This document shows, piece after piece, positions 33,687 to 41,071 of a stretch of 64,000 nucleotides of DNA. Position 1 is the first letter of the stretch. Every line of letters begins with the position of its first letter. The stretch spans positions 121,245 through 185,244 of the forward strand of contig CAZWUI010000001.1 in NCBI GenBank assembly GCA_964637515.1, in the 5' to 3' direction. Both the position numbers and the translations under genes were made by a program. The DNA comes from RGIG4097 sp964637515. Its GTDB lineage: Bacteria > Bacillota > Clostridia > Christensenellales > CAG-917. The notes beneath the pieces were generated by a model. It ran no database searches, was not told the DNA's origin, and saw only the letters and a program-made list of their open reading frames with translations.

Positions 33687-34457
33687 TTATGCAAGATATT
33701 CGCTGACGACGTTGAGAAGTTTCGCAACTTGTTCAAGCATATCGACTGCGCCGAAGACTGCGAAGTCACCGCTGCCCATACCGCCGAAGCTGGACGCTTC
33801 GCCGTTGAGGATCTTGTGTGCAAATTCGAGGCAAGAGAATCTCATGGTTGCTTTGGGTTCTGCCAAGCTTCCCTTGGATGCATAGAGTTTGTGATTGCGC
33901 ACGTTGAAGTTGATTGCGGGACCGGTTTCGCCGATGCAGCAAAGGATAGTACCGTCTTCCATACGGTTTGCGCACGCCTTGCCGACGAAGTCGCTGTTTG
34001 CGATTTCCGCCATTGCGAAGAATGCGGTGTATGCGGTGAGAATGGTGCTGGTTTCAAAGTAAGCAGGATCCTCAAGAAGTTTTGCCTTCTCTTCAGGCTT
34101 CGGTTGGAGATAGTAGCTCAATCTGTCAGAGAGTTGCATAAACTCTTTGAGCAAGAAACCGACTTTGAATACGTTGTAGAAAAGCGGAATGGTGTTTTCG
34201 CCGTCGACGAGTTTGTTGAAGTGTTCGGGAGAGGTGAAATAGAGTTTCAAAGCGGATTTGCCTTTGCCTCTGGTGAAGGTGCATTTGCCGTCTTTGAACG
34301 CGATCACCGCGCTACCGACTTCGGGAACGTTGAACTCAACCGCGATGGGTTTGATATTCTTCGCTATCTCCTTGGATACGGGATCCAATTCGCAAAGATC
34401 TTCGAGGTTGCGGAGTATCGCAAACAGATTTATCTTTGCTCTAGTGACATTGTCCAT
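33687..34457 (-). CDS. Unknown protein, SCP2-like fold candidate (paralogue B)
   Basis: A 256-residue protein, first gene of an operon with the aminotransferase. Conserved-looking parts: ALKLYFTSPEHF, a helical centre ending in AEIANSDFVGK, DGTILCCIGETGP, and a C-terminal helix pair ending VSEYLA. The order of elements matches the 305-residue protein at 31225-32142, so I infer diverged paralogues. The ATG at 34457 has AAGGAGGAAA upstream; an upstream in-frame ATG does not. Confidence 0.65.
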   Translation of the reverse strand: MDNVTRAKINLFAILRNLEDLCELDPVSKEIAKNIKPIAVEFNVPEVGSAVIAFKDGKCTFTRGKGKSALKLYFTSPEHFNKLVDGENTIPLFYNVFKVGFLLKEFMQLSDRLSYYLQPKPEEKAKLLEDPAYFETSTILTAYTAFFAMAEIANSDFVGKACANRMEDGTILCCIGETGPAINFNVRNHKLYASKGSLAEPKATMRFSCLEFAHKILNGEASSFGGMGSGDFAVFGAVDMLEQVAKLLNVVSEYLA

Positions 34458-34518
34458 AATTTCCTCCTTTATGCGCAAACGGGTGATCGCCTACGCTACA
34501 AATACTATACTATAAATA

Positions 34519-34547
34519 ATAATACAATAAGTTTGGAGATATGTCAA
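34519..34547 (-). promoter_or_regulatory. Promoter of the unknown/aminotransferase operon
   Basis: Minus strand TTGACA (34547-34542), 17-nt spacer, TATTAT (34524-34519). Confidence 0.8.
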
Positions 34548-34631
34548 TAGTTAACTTTTTCTAAAAAAGTGTAAAATAACAAACATTTTTCAAAAAAATG
34601 ATGAAAAACGAGAAAGCGCCCTCTGTCCCCC

Positions 34632-34677
34632 TGTCATTGCGAGGAGCAATGCGACGAGGCAATCTCTCGGGAGCACG
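34632..34677 (+). repeat. Dispersed intergenic repeat, copy c
   Basis: TGTCATTGCGAGGAGCAATG, CGACGAGGCAATCTCTCGG, GAGCACG; the fuller version of the family with an extra GCGACG block. Confidence 0.7.
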
Positions 34678-34688
34678 TCATATGACGG

Positions 34689-34717
34689 AAAAAGCACTGC
34701 GTTTTGCAGTGCTTTTT
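34689..34717 (-). terminator. Terminator of the PfoR-like operon
   Basis: AAAAAGCACTGC - GTTTT - GCAGTGCTTTTT; it could also act on the plus strand. Confidence 0.85.
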
Positions 34718-34745
34718 GTAATCTAACAAAAAATTCTCTCGTTTC

Positions 34746-35924
34746 TTACAATTGTTGGTCGCCGAACGAGATGTACCCTTTCTTGCGCATAAATTCGGAT
34801 ACACCGAGAGATACGACCGTGGGTATCACAAACATGGTGAGGATTATCGCAAGAGCAATTTGCCAAGCGGGGATGAAGCCCGTCGATGCGTCTATCGCAC
34901 CGAAAACGCCGACGAGTCCCGACGTGCCCATGCCACCACCCGACGCATTGCAACGGAGTCCCATAAGCACTGCGACGAGTCCGCTGAATACGCTTGCGAT
35001 GATTTCAGGGAGCATGATACGCGGTTTGCGCATAATGTTGGGGATTTGGAGCATTGAAGTGCCGATACCCTGCGAGATAAGTCCGCTTACGCCGTTTTCG
35101 CGGAAACTTGCCACCGCAAAACCTACCATATGTGCGGCACAACCTGCGACCGCCGCTCCGCCTGCGATAGCGAGAGCGTCTGCGTATTCCACGGGGACCG
35201 CCGCCGCAACGGAAATCCAAATTGCCGCGGATGACGTGGGCATCGTGAGCAAAATTCCCATGATGACGGACACGAAAATCCCAACGATAATTTTGACCGC
35301 CACGCCCGCTTGAATGGCAAGTGCGATACCTATTCCGAGAAGCTCGATAAGGCGAATAAACGGCCATGCGATGAAGATACCGCCCAAAGACAAAAGCATC
35401 ATCCCAAGAGGGATCAATATTATATCTAACTTGGTTTTTCCGGCATATAAACCTGCGATTTCTACGGTGAAGACCGCAACGACGTAAGAGCCGATAGGAT
35501 TGCCGGGCGCACCGAAAGTGAGCGCAAATGCAGTGTCCGATACCATTGAATTGACGAGATTGCCCGCAAATGCGCCTATCATACCCGTCACACCCGCGGT
35601 GAATATCACGAGCGGTTTTGCGCCGAGTTTATTCGCAATACCAATGCCGATTCCTGCGCCCATGAGCATTTTCGCTATGTTTGCGATATAGCCCAAAACG
35701 TGTGCAAACGAGTTGTCTCCGCACCAAGACGCTATCTGCGCAAGTATGGTGCCTGCGATAAGGGTGCAGAAAAGCCCTTGCGCCATTCCCGTGAATGCGT
35801 CGATAAAATATCTTTTGAACACTTTTTTGAGTTTTTGTGAAAGAGTAAGCGGGGCGTTTGAATCGGTTAGATAGCCCAAAACCCCCTTTTGTTCCGTTTC
35901 TTCGTTAAGTTTGTTTTGCTCCAA
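34746..35924 (-). CDS. PfoR-like membrane protein (PTS_EIIC_2 family)
   Basis: Polytopic membrane protein, 392 residues and about ten helices, Gly-rich (GAGIGIGIANKLGAKPLVIF, GAPGNPIGSYVVAV). It matches the PfoR / PTS_EIIC_2 family, first described beside the perfringolysin gene, whose members resemble PTS permeases but mostly lack shown phosphotransfer. The start codon is TTG at 35924, 6 nt after GGAGG; the gene overlaps the end of the M28-like gene by 20 nt. No PTS EIIA or EIIB is nearby. Confidence 0.85.
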   Translation of the reverse strand: MEQNKLNEETEQKGVLGYLTDSNAPLTLSQKLKKVFKRYFIDAFTGMAQGLFCTLIAGTILAQIASWCGDNSFAHVLGYIANIAKMLMGAGIGIGIANKLGAKPLVIFTAGVTGMIGAFAGNLVNSMVSDTAFALTFGAPGNPIGSYVVAVFTVEIAGLYAGKTKLDIILIPLGMMLLSLGGIFIAWPFIRLIELLGIGIALAIQAGVAVKIIVGIFVSVIMGILLTMPTSSAAIWISVAAAVPVEYADALAIAGGAAVAGCAAHMVGFAVASFRENGVSGLISQGIGTSMLQIPNIMRKPRIMLPEIIASVFSGLVAVLMGLRCNASGGGMGTSGLVGVFGAIDASTGFIPAWQIALAIILTMFVIPTVVSLGVSEFMRKKGYISFGDQQL

Positions 35925-37182
35925 AATCGTCCTCCATGAGTAAAGACGCAGCGGTCACGCTCAGCGAAAATAGCCGTTCGATATCCTCTCTGCGGACGAC
36001 TTCCGCACTTGCATCGAAGTCCTTTGCAAATACGGTAGCCGAAGAAACGTTTGACTTGGAAAATGAGTTTGATACAAAGCCGTGTAAACAGCCGATTTTG
36101 TCTTTTATGGTTGAGTTGCGTTTCACCACCACTGGGATATTCTGCAACTCCGCCGAGCGCACGAGCGCACTTCTGACGGTTTCGGACGTTTTGATATTGC
36201 GCAAACCGTCGTTTTCGGGAATGGTGAAATCTCCGCCGACCACTTCCCCTATCGTAATGACTTGTGCGTTTTCAAATTCGGGGTGAGCGTTGACGAATGC
36301 ACGACTTCCGCCGTGTGCGGAATTTTCTCCGCCAAACGATGCGAATACGAGTCGCACGTCATCGGGGAGCAAATGCGGATTTTCCGCAAAATATGCAAAC
36401 GTCGCAAGCGCAACCGAAGTCGCCATTCCGCCGTTATCGCGCACGTATTTCGGGGAGCGAGAGTAGAAAGTCGCAAGCATCGATATTCCCGTCGCAGACG
36501 AAAATCCGCATATCACGATGAAGGAAGTCGTCTTTGCAACGGTGTCTATGCCAATTGCCATTCTCAATACGGCAAACAATACAAACATAGCAAGAGAGAT
36601 AGGCACGACTGCAAGCACGACTTTTCTCAACTTGTCGAAGTCGGTAACACGCGCGCCGTAGACGTTGTCGTGCCCTGCGGCGATGATTAAGGTGCGCTCC
36701 TTGCCCTTTTCACATACGCTGGGACAACGCTCGCTAACGACGTTGTAGGACACTTTGACGGGGAGCAACTTCTCAAGCCGTCCGCCCATTCCGAAGAATA
36801 GCGCGCCAAACACCACCACCCCCGCTATAAACAGCACGAGAGATACGAGAGTGATGATTATTCCGCCTATGCCGTCGCACGCAAAGGAAAGAAGATATAG
36901 CACCAAACAAAGCGCATACCACCCTGCGAGCAAAATCGCACTCCCCCTGCCTGCAAGGGGACGAGATTTGTACGCTTCAAGGCGCACGTTGGCATCCGTT
37001 TCGGCATGCAAACGGTCGCGAATAAGACGCGCAGTCGCGGTTTCTTCCTTCGTGCCGGTGAGCCTTGCCTTGTGCTCTGCAAGCTCCGCACAAAACTCTT
37101 CGGCGAAATCGCACGCATCGACAACGTCTTGCGCACTTGCAAACACGGCATTTTCGGATTTTTTCTGCGTTAAATCTTCCAT
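35905..37182 (-). CDS. M28-peptidase-like membrane protein with altered metal ligands
   Basis: 425 residues. The soluble halves follow the M28 aminopeptidase pattern, but four membrane helices (about 81-100, 107-131, 188-209, 217-238) are inserted. Expected metal-site positions: GHDN (His171, Asp172), RDNGG (Asp249), and FGGENSAHGGS, where the usual Glu-Glu pair reads Glu286-Asn287. The loss of the second Glu suggests weakened or absent peptidase activity. The ATG at 37182 lies 7 nt after a TATAAT; the earlier ATG at 37191 is inside that -10 box. It forms an operon with the PfoR-like gene. Confidence 0.72.
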   Translation of the reverse strand: MEDLTQKKSENAVFASAQDVVDACDFAEEFCAELAEHKARLTGTKEETATARLIRDRLHAETDANVRLEAYKSRPLAGRGSAILLAGWYALCLVLYLLSFACDGIGGIIITLVSLVLFIAGVVVFGALFFGMGGRLEKLLPVKVSYNVVSERCPSVCEKGKERTLIIAAGHDNVYGARVTDFDKLRKVVLAVVPISLAMFVLFAVLRMAIGIDTVAKTTSFIVICGFSSATGISMLATFYSRSPKYVRDNGGMATSVALATFAYFAENPHLLPDDVRLVFASFGGENSAHGGSRAFVNAHPEFENAQVITIGEVVGGDFTIPENDGLRNIKTSETVRSALVRSAELQNIPVVVKRNSTIKDKIGCLHGFVSNSFSKSNVSSATVFAKDFDASAEVVRREDIERLFSLSVTAASLLMEDDFGAKQT

Positions 37183-37189
37183 ACGACAC

Positions 37190-37218
37190 ATTATACAACA
37201 TCCGTCCCGTTATTTCAA
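37190..37218 (-). promoter_or_regulatory. Promoter of the M28-like/PfoR operon
   Basis: Minus strand TTGAAA (37218-37213), 17-nt spacer, TATAAT (37195-37190), 7 nt before the ATG at 37182. Confidence 0.8.
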
Positions 37219-37269
37219 GTTATTTGAAACGGGATAACAAACTGCTTTCGCAGTTGCTTGGATATGGTG

Positions 37270-37307
37270 TGCTCCCGCAAGATTCCCACGCTCCGCTCGG
37301 AATGGCA
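37270..37307 (-). repeat. Dispersed intergenic repeat, copy d (inverted)
   Basis: Read on the minus strand: CCATTCCGAGCGGAGCG, TGGGAATCTTGCGGGAGC. Forms an inverted pair with copy e. Confidence 0.7.
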
Positions 37308-37330
37308 AGACAAGCACGTGCCGCCCATTA

Positions 37331-37377
37331 TGTCATTGCGAGGAGCAAAGCAACGTGGCAATCTCCCGGAACGGCAC
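37331..37377 (+). repeat. Dispersed intergenic repeat, copy e
   Basis: TGTCATTGCGAGGAGCAAAG, CAACGTGGCAATCTCCCGG, AACGGCAC. With copy d it could form a long cruciform in the 350-bp gap 37183-37536, which holds no gene. Confidence 0.7.
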
Positions 37378-37487
37378 AATCGTCGCTTTCTTTGAAAGCG
37401 AAATAGAGTGAGCGCTCACACCCTAATTATCATATCAACGACAGTTGATATATCATTGTTTCATTCCGGCAATCTTTACAGAATGAA

Positions 37488-37513
37488 ACAAGCACTCCCG
37501 AGGGAGTGCTTGT
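37488..37513 (-). terminator. Terminator of the large lipoprotein gene
   Basis: ACAAGCACTCCC / GGGAGTGCTTGT with a 2-nt centre, 24 nt beyond the stop at 37537. Confidence 0.7.
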
Positions 37514-37536
37514 CGTTTGTTTAAGCTATTGTGTGC

Positions 37537-40011
37537 TTATGCTTGTTCTTGTCTTGCGATAGAGAGAACACACCACACGTTGTCGTCGTCATCGGTGAAG
37601 GCACCTTGAGATGCATCAAAGTATCCGTGAATGCCGTCGGGACGAGTTACGCCGTCAATGCTGTAGGTAGGTGCATTTTCTTCGGCGGTAATGCCTGCAG
37701 AGAGGTTGAGGGAGATGCTTGCATTGCCTGCGAGTTTAACGTCGATTGCGATGGTGGGTGCATCCGTGATCGTGATCTTCACACCGCTCTTGAACAGGTT
37801 GATGATGGAGCTATCTTCGTCAACCCATGCGCTGCCTGCGAAGGTGTTTGCGATCCATGCTTCGTTTTCTGCATCGAAGAGACCTTTGATACCCTTATCG
37901 TTGCCGTTGACAAATTCATTAACGGACGTAGGACCGTGATTGTCTGCGAAGATTGCGCCGATAACCTTGGAAACGTCTTTGACTTCGAGAACGACTGCGC
38001 CGTCATTGTTTCTGCTGAGTGCGTTTGCAACTGCAACTACGATCTTTTGGACGTTTGCGATCCAGACGCTGTTGCCGTATTCATCTTTGTAGGTGAGAGA
38101 GCCTTTGTTGGAGACTTCTTTCACAGTTTCCGCTTCTGCCGCAGAGGGTGCAGCGTAGGAAGGTTCGCCACCGAAGAGACCGGTGAAGAGATCGACGAGA
38201 TCGATTTGTTGGATGACTGCGCCCTTGAAGTTGGTGTTATAGCTGAAGGTTGCGTTTTCAGCCACGACTGCCGTTGCATCTGCGAAAGATTCGGTGTAGA
38301 GTGCGTTTGCAAGTGCCAAACCTGCATCTCGGAGTGCTTCGCTGTTGTAAACGAAAGTTTCAACCGCGTTTTCAGTTTCTTCGGTTACGCCATTTTCTTC
38401 GCCTTCGTCATACTGATCGTTGGAGTTTGCATCGACGTACCAAACGTTCTTGCCGATAAGCGCTTTGACTGCAAAAGGCATCACGTTTGCCGCGAGAGAT
38501 TCAACGATGGATTGTTTTCCGCCGTCCGTAAACTTCACGCTGTTGTCAACGGTAAGGATGATTTGACCGTAGTTGTTGGAGTCGGGTTGTGCGGAGTAGA
38601 CTGCTTGCATGATTGCGTTGTTGTTGTACTTCACAACTGCTTTGAGAGCGGTCTTGTTGTTTGTATGGTTGAGAAGGTCGATGGTGCCTTTGAGTTCAAC
38701 TGCATATGCGCCATTGAAGTTATAGTCGCCCATCACGATTGCATCGCCTGCGAGGGTTGCGCCAATGCCAAGGTTGAATTCGAAGAATTCTGCATAATCT
38801 TCAACGTCGATTCCGAAGACTTCTGCTGCCGCCGCTTGGTCTGCGACGGTGTTGAGGTTGTGGAATCTAAGGCTGTTGATGTTGATCGCGAGATCAAAAG
38901 ATTTACCGTTTTTCTTATTGTCGAGGCCGATACCTGCTTTGATGGTCAAGCCGTCAAGTTCGTTGTCGCTGTTGAGTTTGTATTGGAGAGCGAGTTCGCT
39001 GACGTTGAGTCCGCCAAGTGCAGTGCCGATATAGCTTTCTTCGTGACGGATGAATTCGGTATCGGTGCCTTTATCGTATTTGCCGTTTTCGTTTGCGTCA
39101 ACGTAGATGTCGTTTGCGCTATCGCCAAGGAGTATGCCGACAAGTCCCCATGCGGTGGTGAGAGGTGCGGTGTAGACGCCGTCTTTAACCGTGCAAGGAT
39201 AGATGTTGTTCTTGACTTGTTCGCCGGTGAGCATACCGCCGATGCTCTTCAAGAGCGCGAGGATGCCGTCGTTGGTGTTTGCATCTTTTACGCCGAGCAT
39301 ACCGACGACCGTTTGAATAAGGCTGTCGAGGTCAAGTTCGAAGACGCTGGCCACAGAGTTGATGAGACCGGTGAGTCCCCATTCATCGCCCATGTCTTTG
39401 GTGAAGGTGGTGATGAGTTGGTCGATGTTCTGGCCGCCGAGTTTGGTGTTATTGAAGAATCCGTCGATGACAGATGCCCAAGTGCCGTTGAAGCCTACAT
39501 CGAAACCGACTTGGAAGTGTTGTTCATTGGCGCCGTAGGACCAATCAACGTATGCTTTGTAAGGATCATCCAAGAAGAAATAGATTGCGAGCCAGTTGTT
39601 ATCCGTGGAGCCGGTGAGGTCGTGGATTTTGACTTTTATCGCAGTGTTCGCGTTGGTGTCTCTGTCAAGGATTGCATAAATATCAATGCCGAGATCAACG
39701 ATTTCTTTTTTGTCGTTGGTCACACCAATGCTGAGGCCGAGTTCAAGACCGATGTCGTCGTTGGCACCGATTTCTTCAGAACCGATAACGGATGCGCCGT
39801 TCCAGAGTTTTTCAAAGAAATCTGCGGTCGTGATTTGACCTTCGCTAAGGGTGGGAGTGGGAGTGGGCTTCGGCTTCGGCTTAGAGCTGCCGCTGTCATC
39901 TGTATTCGGGGTGTCGGTGTCACCGCCGCCGCCGTTACATGCGACGAGTGCGAACACGAGAACAAGTGCGAGCACCAAAACCAACAATTTTTTGATGTCA
40001 AACTTTTTCAT
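37537..40011 (-). CDS. Large surface lipoprotein of unknown function
   Basis: 824 residues. Lipoprotein signal with lipidated Cys25 (LVACNGGGG), a Lys-Pro/Thr-Pro linker (about 44-54), then a long beta-rich region with repeated GxxG turns. Two acidic loops, YVDANENGKYDKG and YVDANSNDQYDEGEENG, resemble EF-hand or dockerin-type calcium loops. No catalytic domain is recognised. The start is the ATG at 40011 with AGGAGG. A perfect-consensus promoter and biased codons suggest high expression. It may be a cell-surface binding or structural protein. Confidence 0.8.
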   Translation of the reverse strand: MKKFDIKKLLVLVLALVLVFALVACNGGGGDTDTPNTDDSGSSKPKPKPTPTPTLSEGQITTADFFEKLWNGASVIGSEEIGANDDIGLELGLSIGVTNDKKEIVDLGIDIYAILDRDTNANTAIKVKIHDLTGSTDNNWLAIYFFLDDPYKAYVDWSYGANEQHFQVGFDVGFNGTWASVIDGFFNNTKLGGQNIDQLITTFTKDMGDEWGLTGLINSVASVFELDLDSLIQTVVGMLGVKDANTNDGILALLKSIGGMLTGEQVKNNIYPCTVKDGVYTAPLTTAWGLVGILLGDSANDIYVDANENGKYDKGTDTEFIRHEESYIGTALGGLNVSELALQYKLNSDNELDGLTIKAGIGLDNKKNGKSFDLAININSLRFHNLNTVADQAAAAEVFGIDVEDYAEFFEFNLGIGATLAGDAIVMGDYNFNGAYAVELKGTIDLLNHTNNKTALKAVVKYNNNAIMQAVYSAQPDSNNYGQIILTVDNSVKFTDGGKQSIVESLAANVMPFAVKALIGKNVWYVDANSNDQYDEGEENGVTEETENAVETFVYNSEALRDAGLALANALYTESFADATAVVAENATFSYNTNFKGAVIQQIDLVDLFTGLFGGEPSYAAPSAAEAETVKEVSNKGSLTYKDEYGNSVWIANVQKIVVAVANALSRNNDGAVVLEVKDVSKVIGAIFADNHGPTSVNEFVNGNDKGIKGLFDAENEAWIANTFAGSAWVDEDSSIINLFKSGVKITITDAPTIAIDVKLAGNASISLNLSAGITAEENAPTYSIDGVTRPDGIHGYFDASQGAFTDDDDNVWCVLSIARQEQA

Positions 40012-40088
40012 AATTATCCTCCTATGAAAAATGCTTTGTTGTGTTTTTTTGTTTAGTTTGTGTTTGAGCTTCAAGTTGATACGTATTC

Positions 40089-40117
40089 ATTATAATCTAT
40101 AGCGCAAAAAGTGTCAA
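40089..40117 (-). promoter_or_regulatory. Promoter of the large lipoprotein gene
   Basis: Perfect TTGACA (40117-40112), 17-nt spacer, TATAAT (40094-40089) on the minus strand, with an A-rich leader of about 75 nt. Confidence 0.9.
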
Positions 40118-40197
40118 TAAGGAAATTTAGTATATCTATCATAGTAAATATATATAAAAAGGGGGAATGCCGATTGCGAACGAGAAAAATGGAAAAG

Positions 40198-40328
40198 TTT
40201 TAGACGGCGATATTTGGATGCAGAACAAGGAAACAAAAAATCCGACGACCGATGCGTACTTGCGTACGTTAGGGTGTCGGATTTTGCAGTTGACACGGTT
40301 ATGCGCCAAATAATAGCGCCGTCTAAAA
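40198..40328 (-). repeat. 131-bp element with inverted ends after fabG
   Basis: Outer arms TTTTAGACGGCG (40198-40209) and CGCCGTCTAAAA (40317-40328) are exact inverted repeats, extended by TATTTGG (40211-40217) and CCAAATA (40306-40312). An inner hairpin is a strong terminator. The right arm contains the fabG stop codon. It may be a MITE-like element or a folded 3' end. Confidence 0.6.
40237..40285 (-). terminator. fabG-side terminator (long hairpin)
   Basis: AAAATCCGAC/GTCGGATTTT base, ACC/GGT, and CGTAC - TTGC - GTACG top; on the minus strand it is followed by a T-rich TTTTTTGTTT. Confidence 0.75.
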
Positions 40329-41027
40329 GCCTCCGTCGACGGACAGAATGACAGACGTCACGTATGATGCGGAGAGAAGATAATCAACCGCATGGGCAAC
40401 TTCGTCGGGAGTGCCCAGTCTGCCAAGGGGAATTGTGGATGCGAAATCGGAGATTTCGTCGGGAGAATACTCGTGCATCATATCGGTGTCGATTGCACCG
40501 GGAGCGACTGCGTTGACGGTGATGCCCGACGGAGCAAGCTCTTGCGCAAGTGCTTTGGTCAACCCTATCACCCCTGCTTTCGATGCGGAATAAGCGGTTT
40601 CCATGCTTGCGCCGCTAATACCCCACATGGACGACACGTTGACGATTCTGCCAAAACCTGCACTTATCATGTCGGGGACAAACTCTCTCGTCACAAAGAA
40701 AGTGCCGTCGAGATTGACACCCATAACCTTGCGCCAGTCGTCGTCGGACAAGTCTTGAAAGAGTTTTGTCATGGATACGCCCGCATTGTTGACGAGCATA
40801 TTGATTTTGCCGAAAGCGGAGCGAACTTCTTCCGCCATTCTTTTCACGTCGTCCGCAGAAGAAACGTCGCATTTGAAAGCCTTGACTCTCCCTTCGAGTT
40901 CTTTTTCAAGAGAAAGAGCCTTTTCTTCGCTTTGGTTGTAAGTGAAAGCGACTTTATATTTTTTTGCAAGGGTGCGGACGATAGCTTCGCCTATCCCCCT
41001 ACCCCCGCCGGTCACGAGTACGTTCAT
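40323..41027 (-). CDS. Short-chain dehydrogenase/reductase, FabG-like
   Basis: NAD(P)H-dependent SDR of the 3-oxoacyl-ACP reductase type, 234 residues. Cofactor motif TGGGRGIG (6-13), NNAG, the catalytic Ser in NVSS and Tyr-x-x-x-Lys in YSASK, and the C-terminal VDGGF are all present. No other fatty-acid gene is nearby, so the true substrate is uncertain. No ribosome site precedes the ATG; the terminator hairpin of the upstream gene is only about 15 nt away. Confidence 0.87.
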   Translation of the reverse strand: MNVLVTGGGRGIGEAIVRTLAKKYKVAFTYNQSEEKALSLEKELEGRVKAFKCDVSSADDVKRMAEEVRSAFGKINMLVNNAGVSMTKLFQDLSDDDWRKVMGVNLDGTFFVTREFVPDMISAGFGRIVNVSSMWGISGASMETAYSASKAGVIGLTKALAQELAPSGITVNAVAPGAIDTDMMHEYSPDEISDFASTIPLGRLGTPDEVAHAVDYLLSASYVTSVILSVDGGF

Positions 41028-41039
41028 AAAAATAGAATA

Positions 41040-41062
41040 CGTCCCCGCATTATACGGGGACG
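41040..41062 (-). terminator. Terminator of the beta-propeller-like lipoprotein gene
   Basis: CGTCCCCG - 7-nt loop - CGGGGACG followed on the minus strand by TATTCTATTTTT. Confidence 0.7.
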
Positions 41063-41071
41063 TGGTGTTAA

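Noticed and set aside
37531..40056. 841-codon open frame on the plus strand, rich in Cys/Val/Asp
   Set aside because: It is the exact antisense of the lipoprotein gene, which has a signal peptide, ribosome site and perfect promoter. The composition is that expected from reverse-complementing Ala/Asn/Thr codons.
41040..41062. TATAAT in the hairpin loop as a fabG promoter
   Set aside because: No matching -35 at 16-18 nt, and the hairpin is better read as the terminator of the upstream lipoprotein gene.
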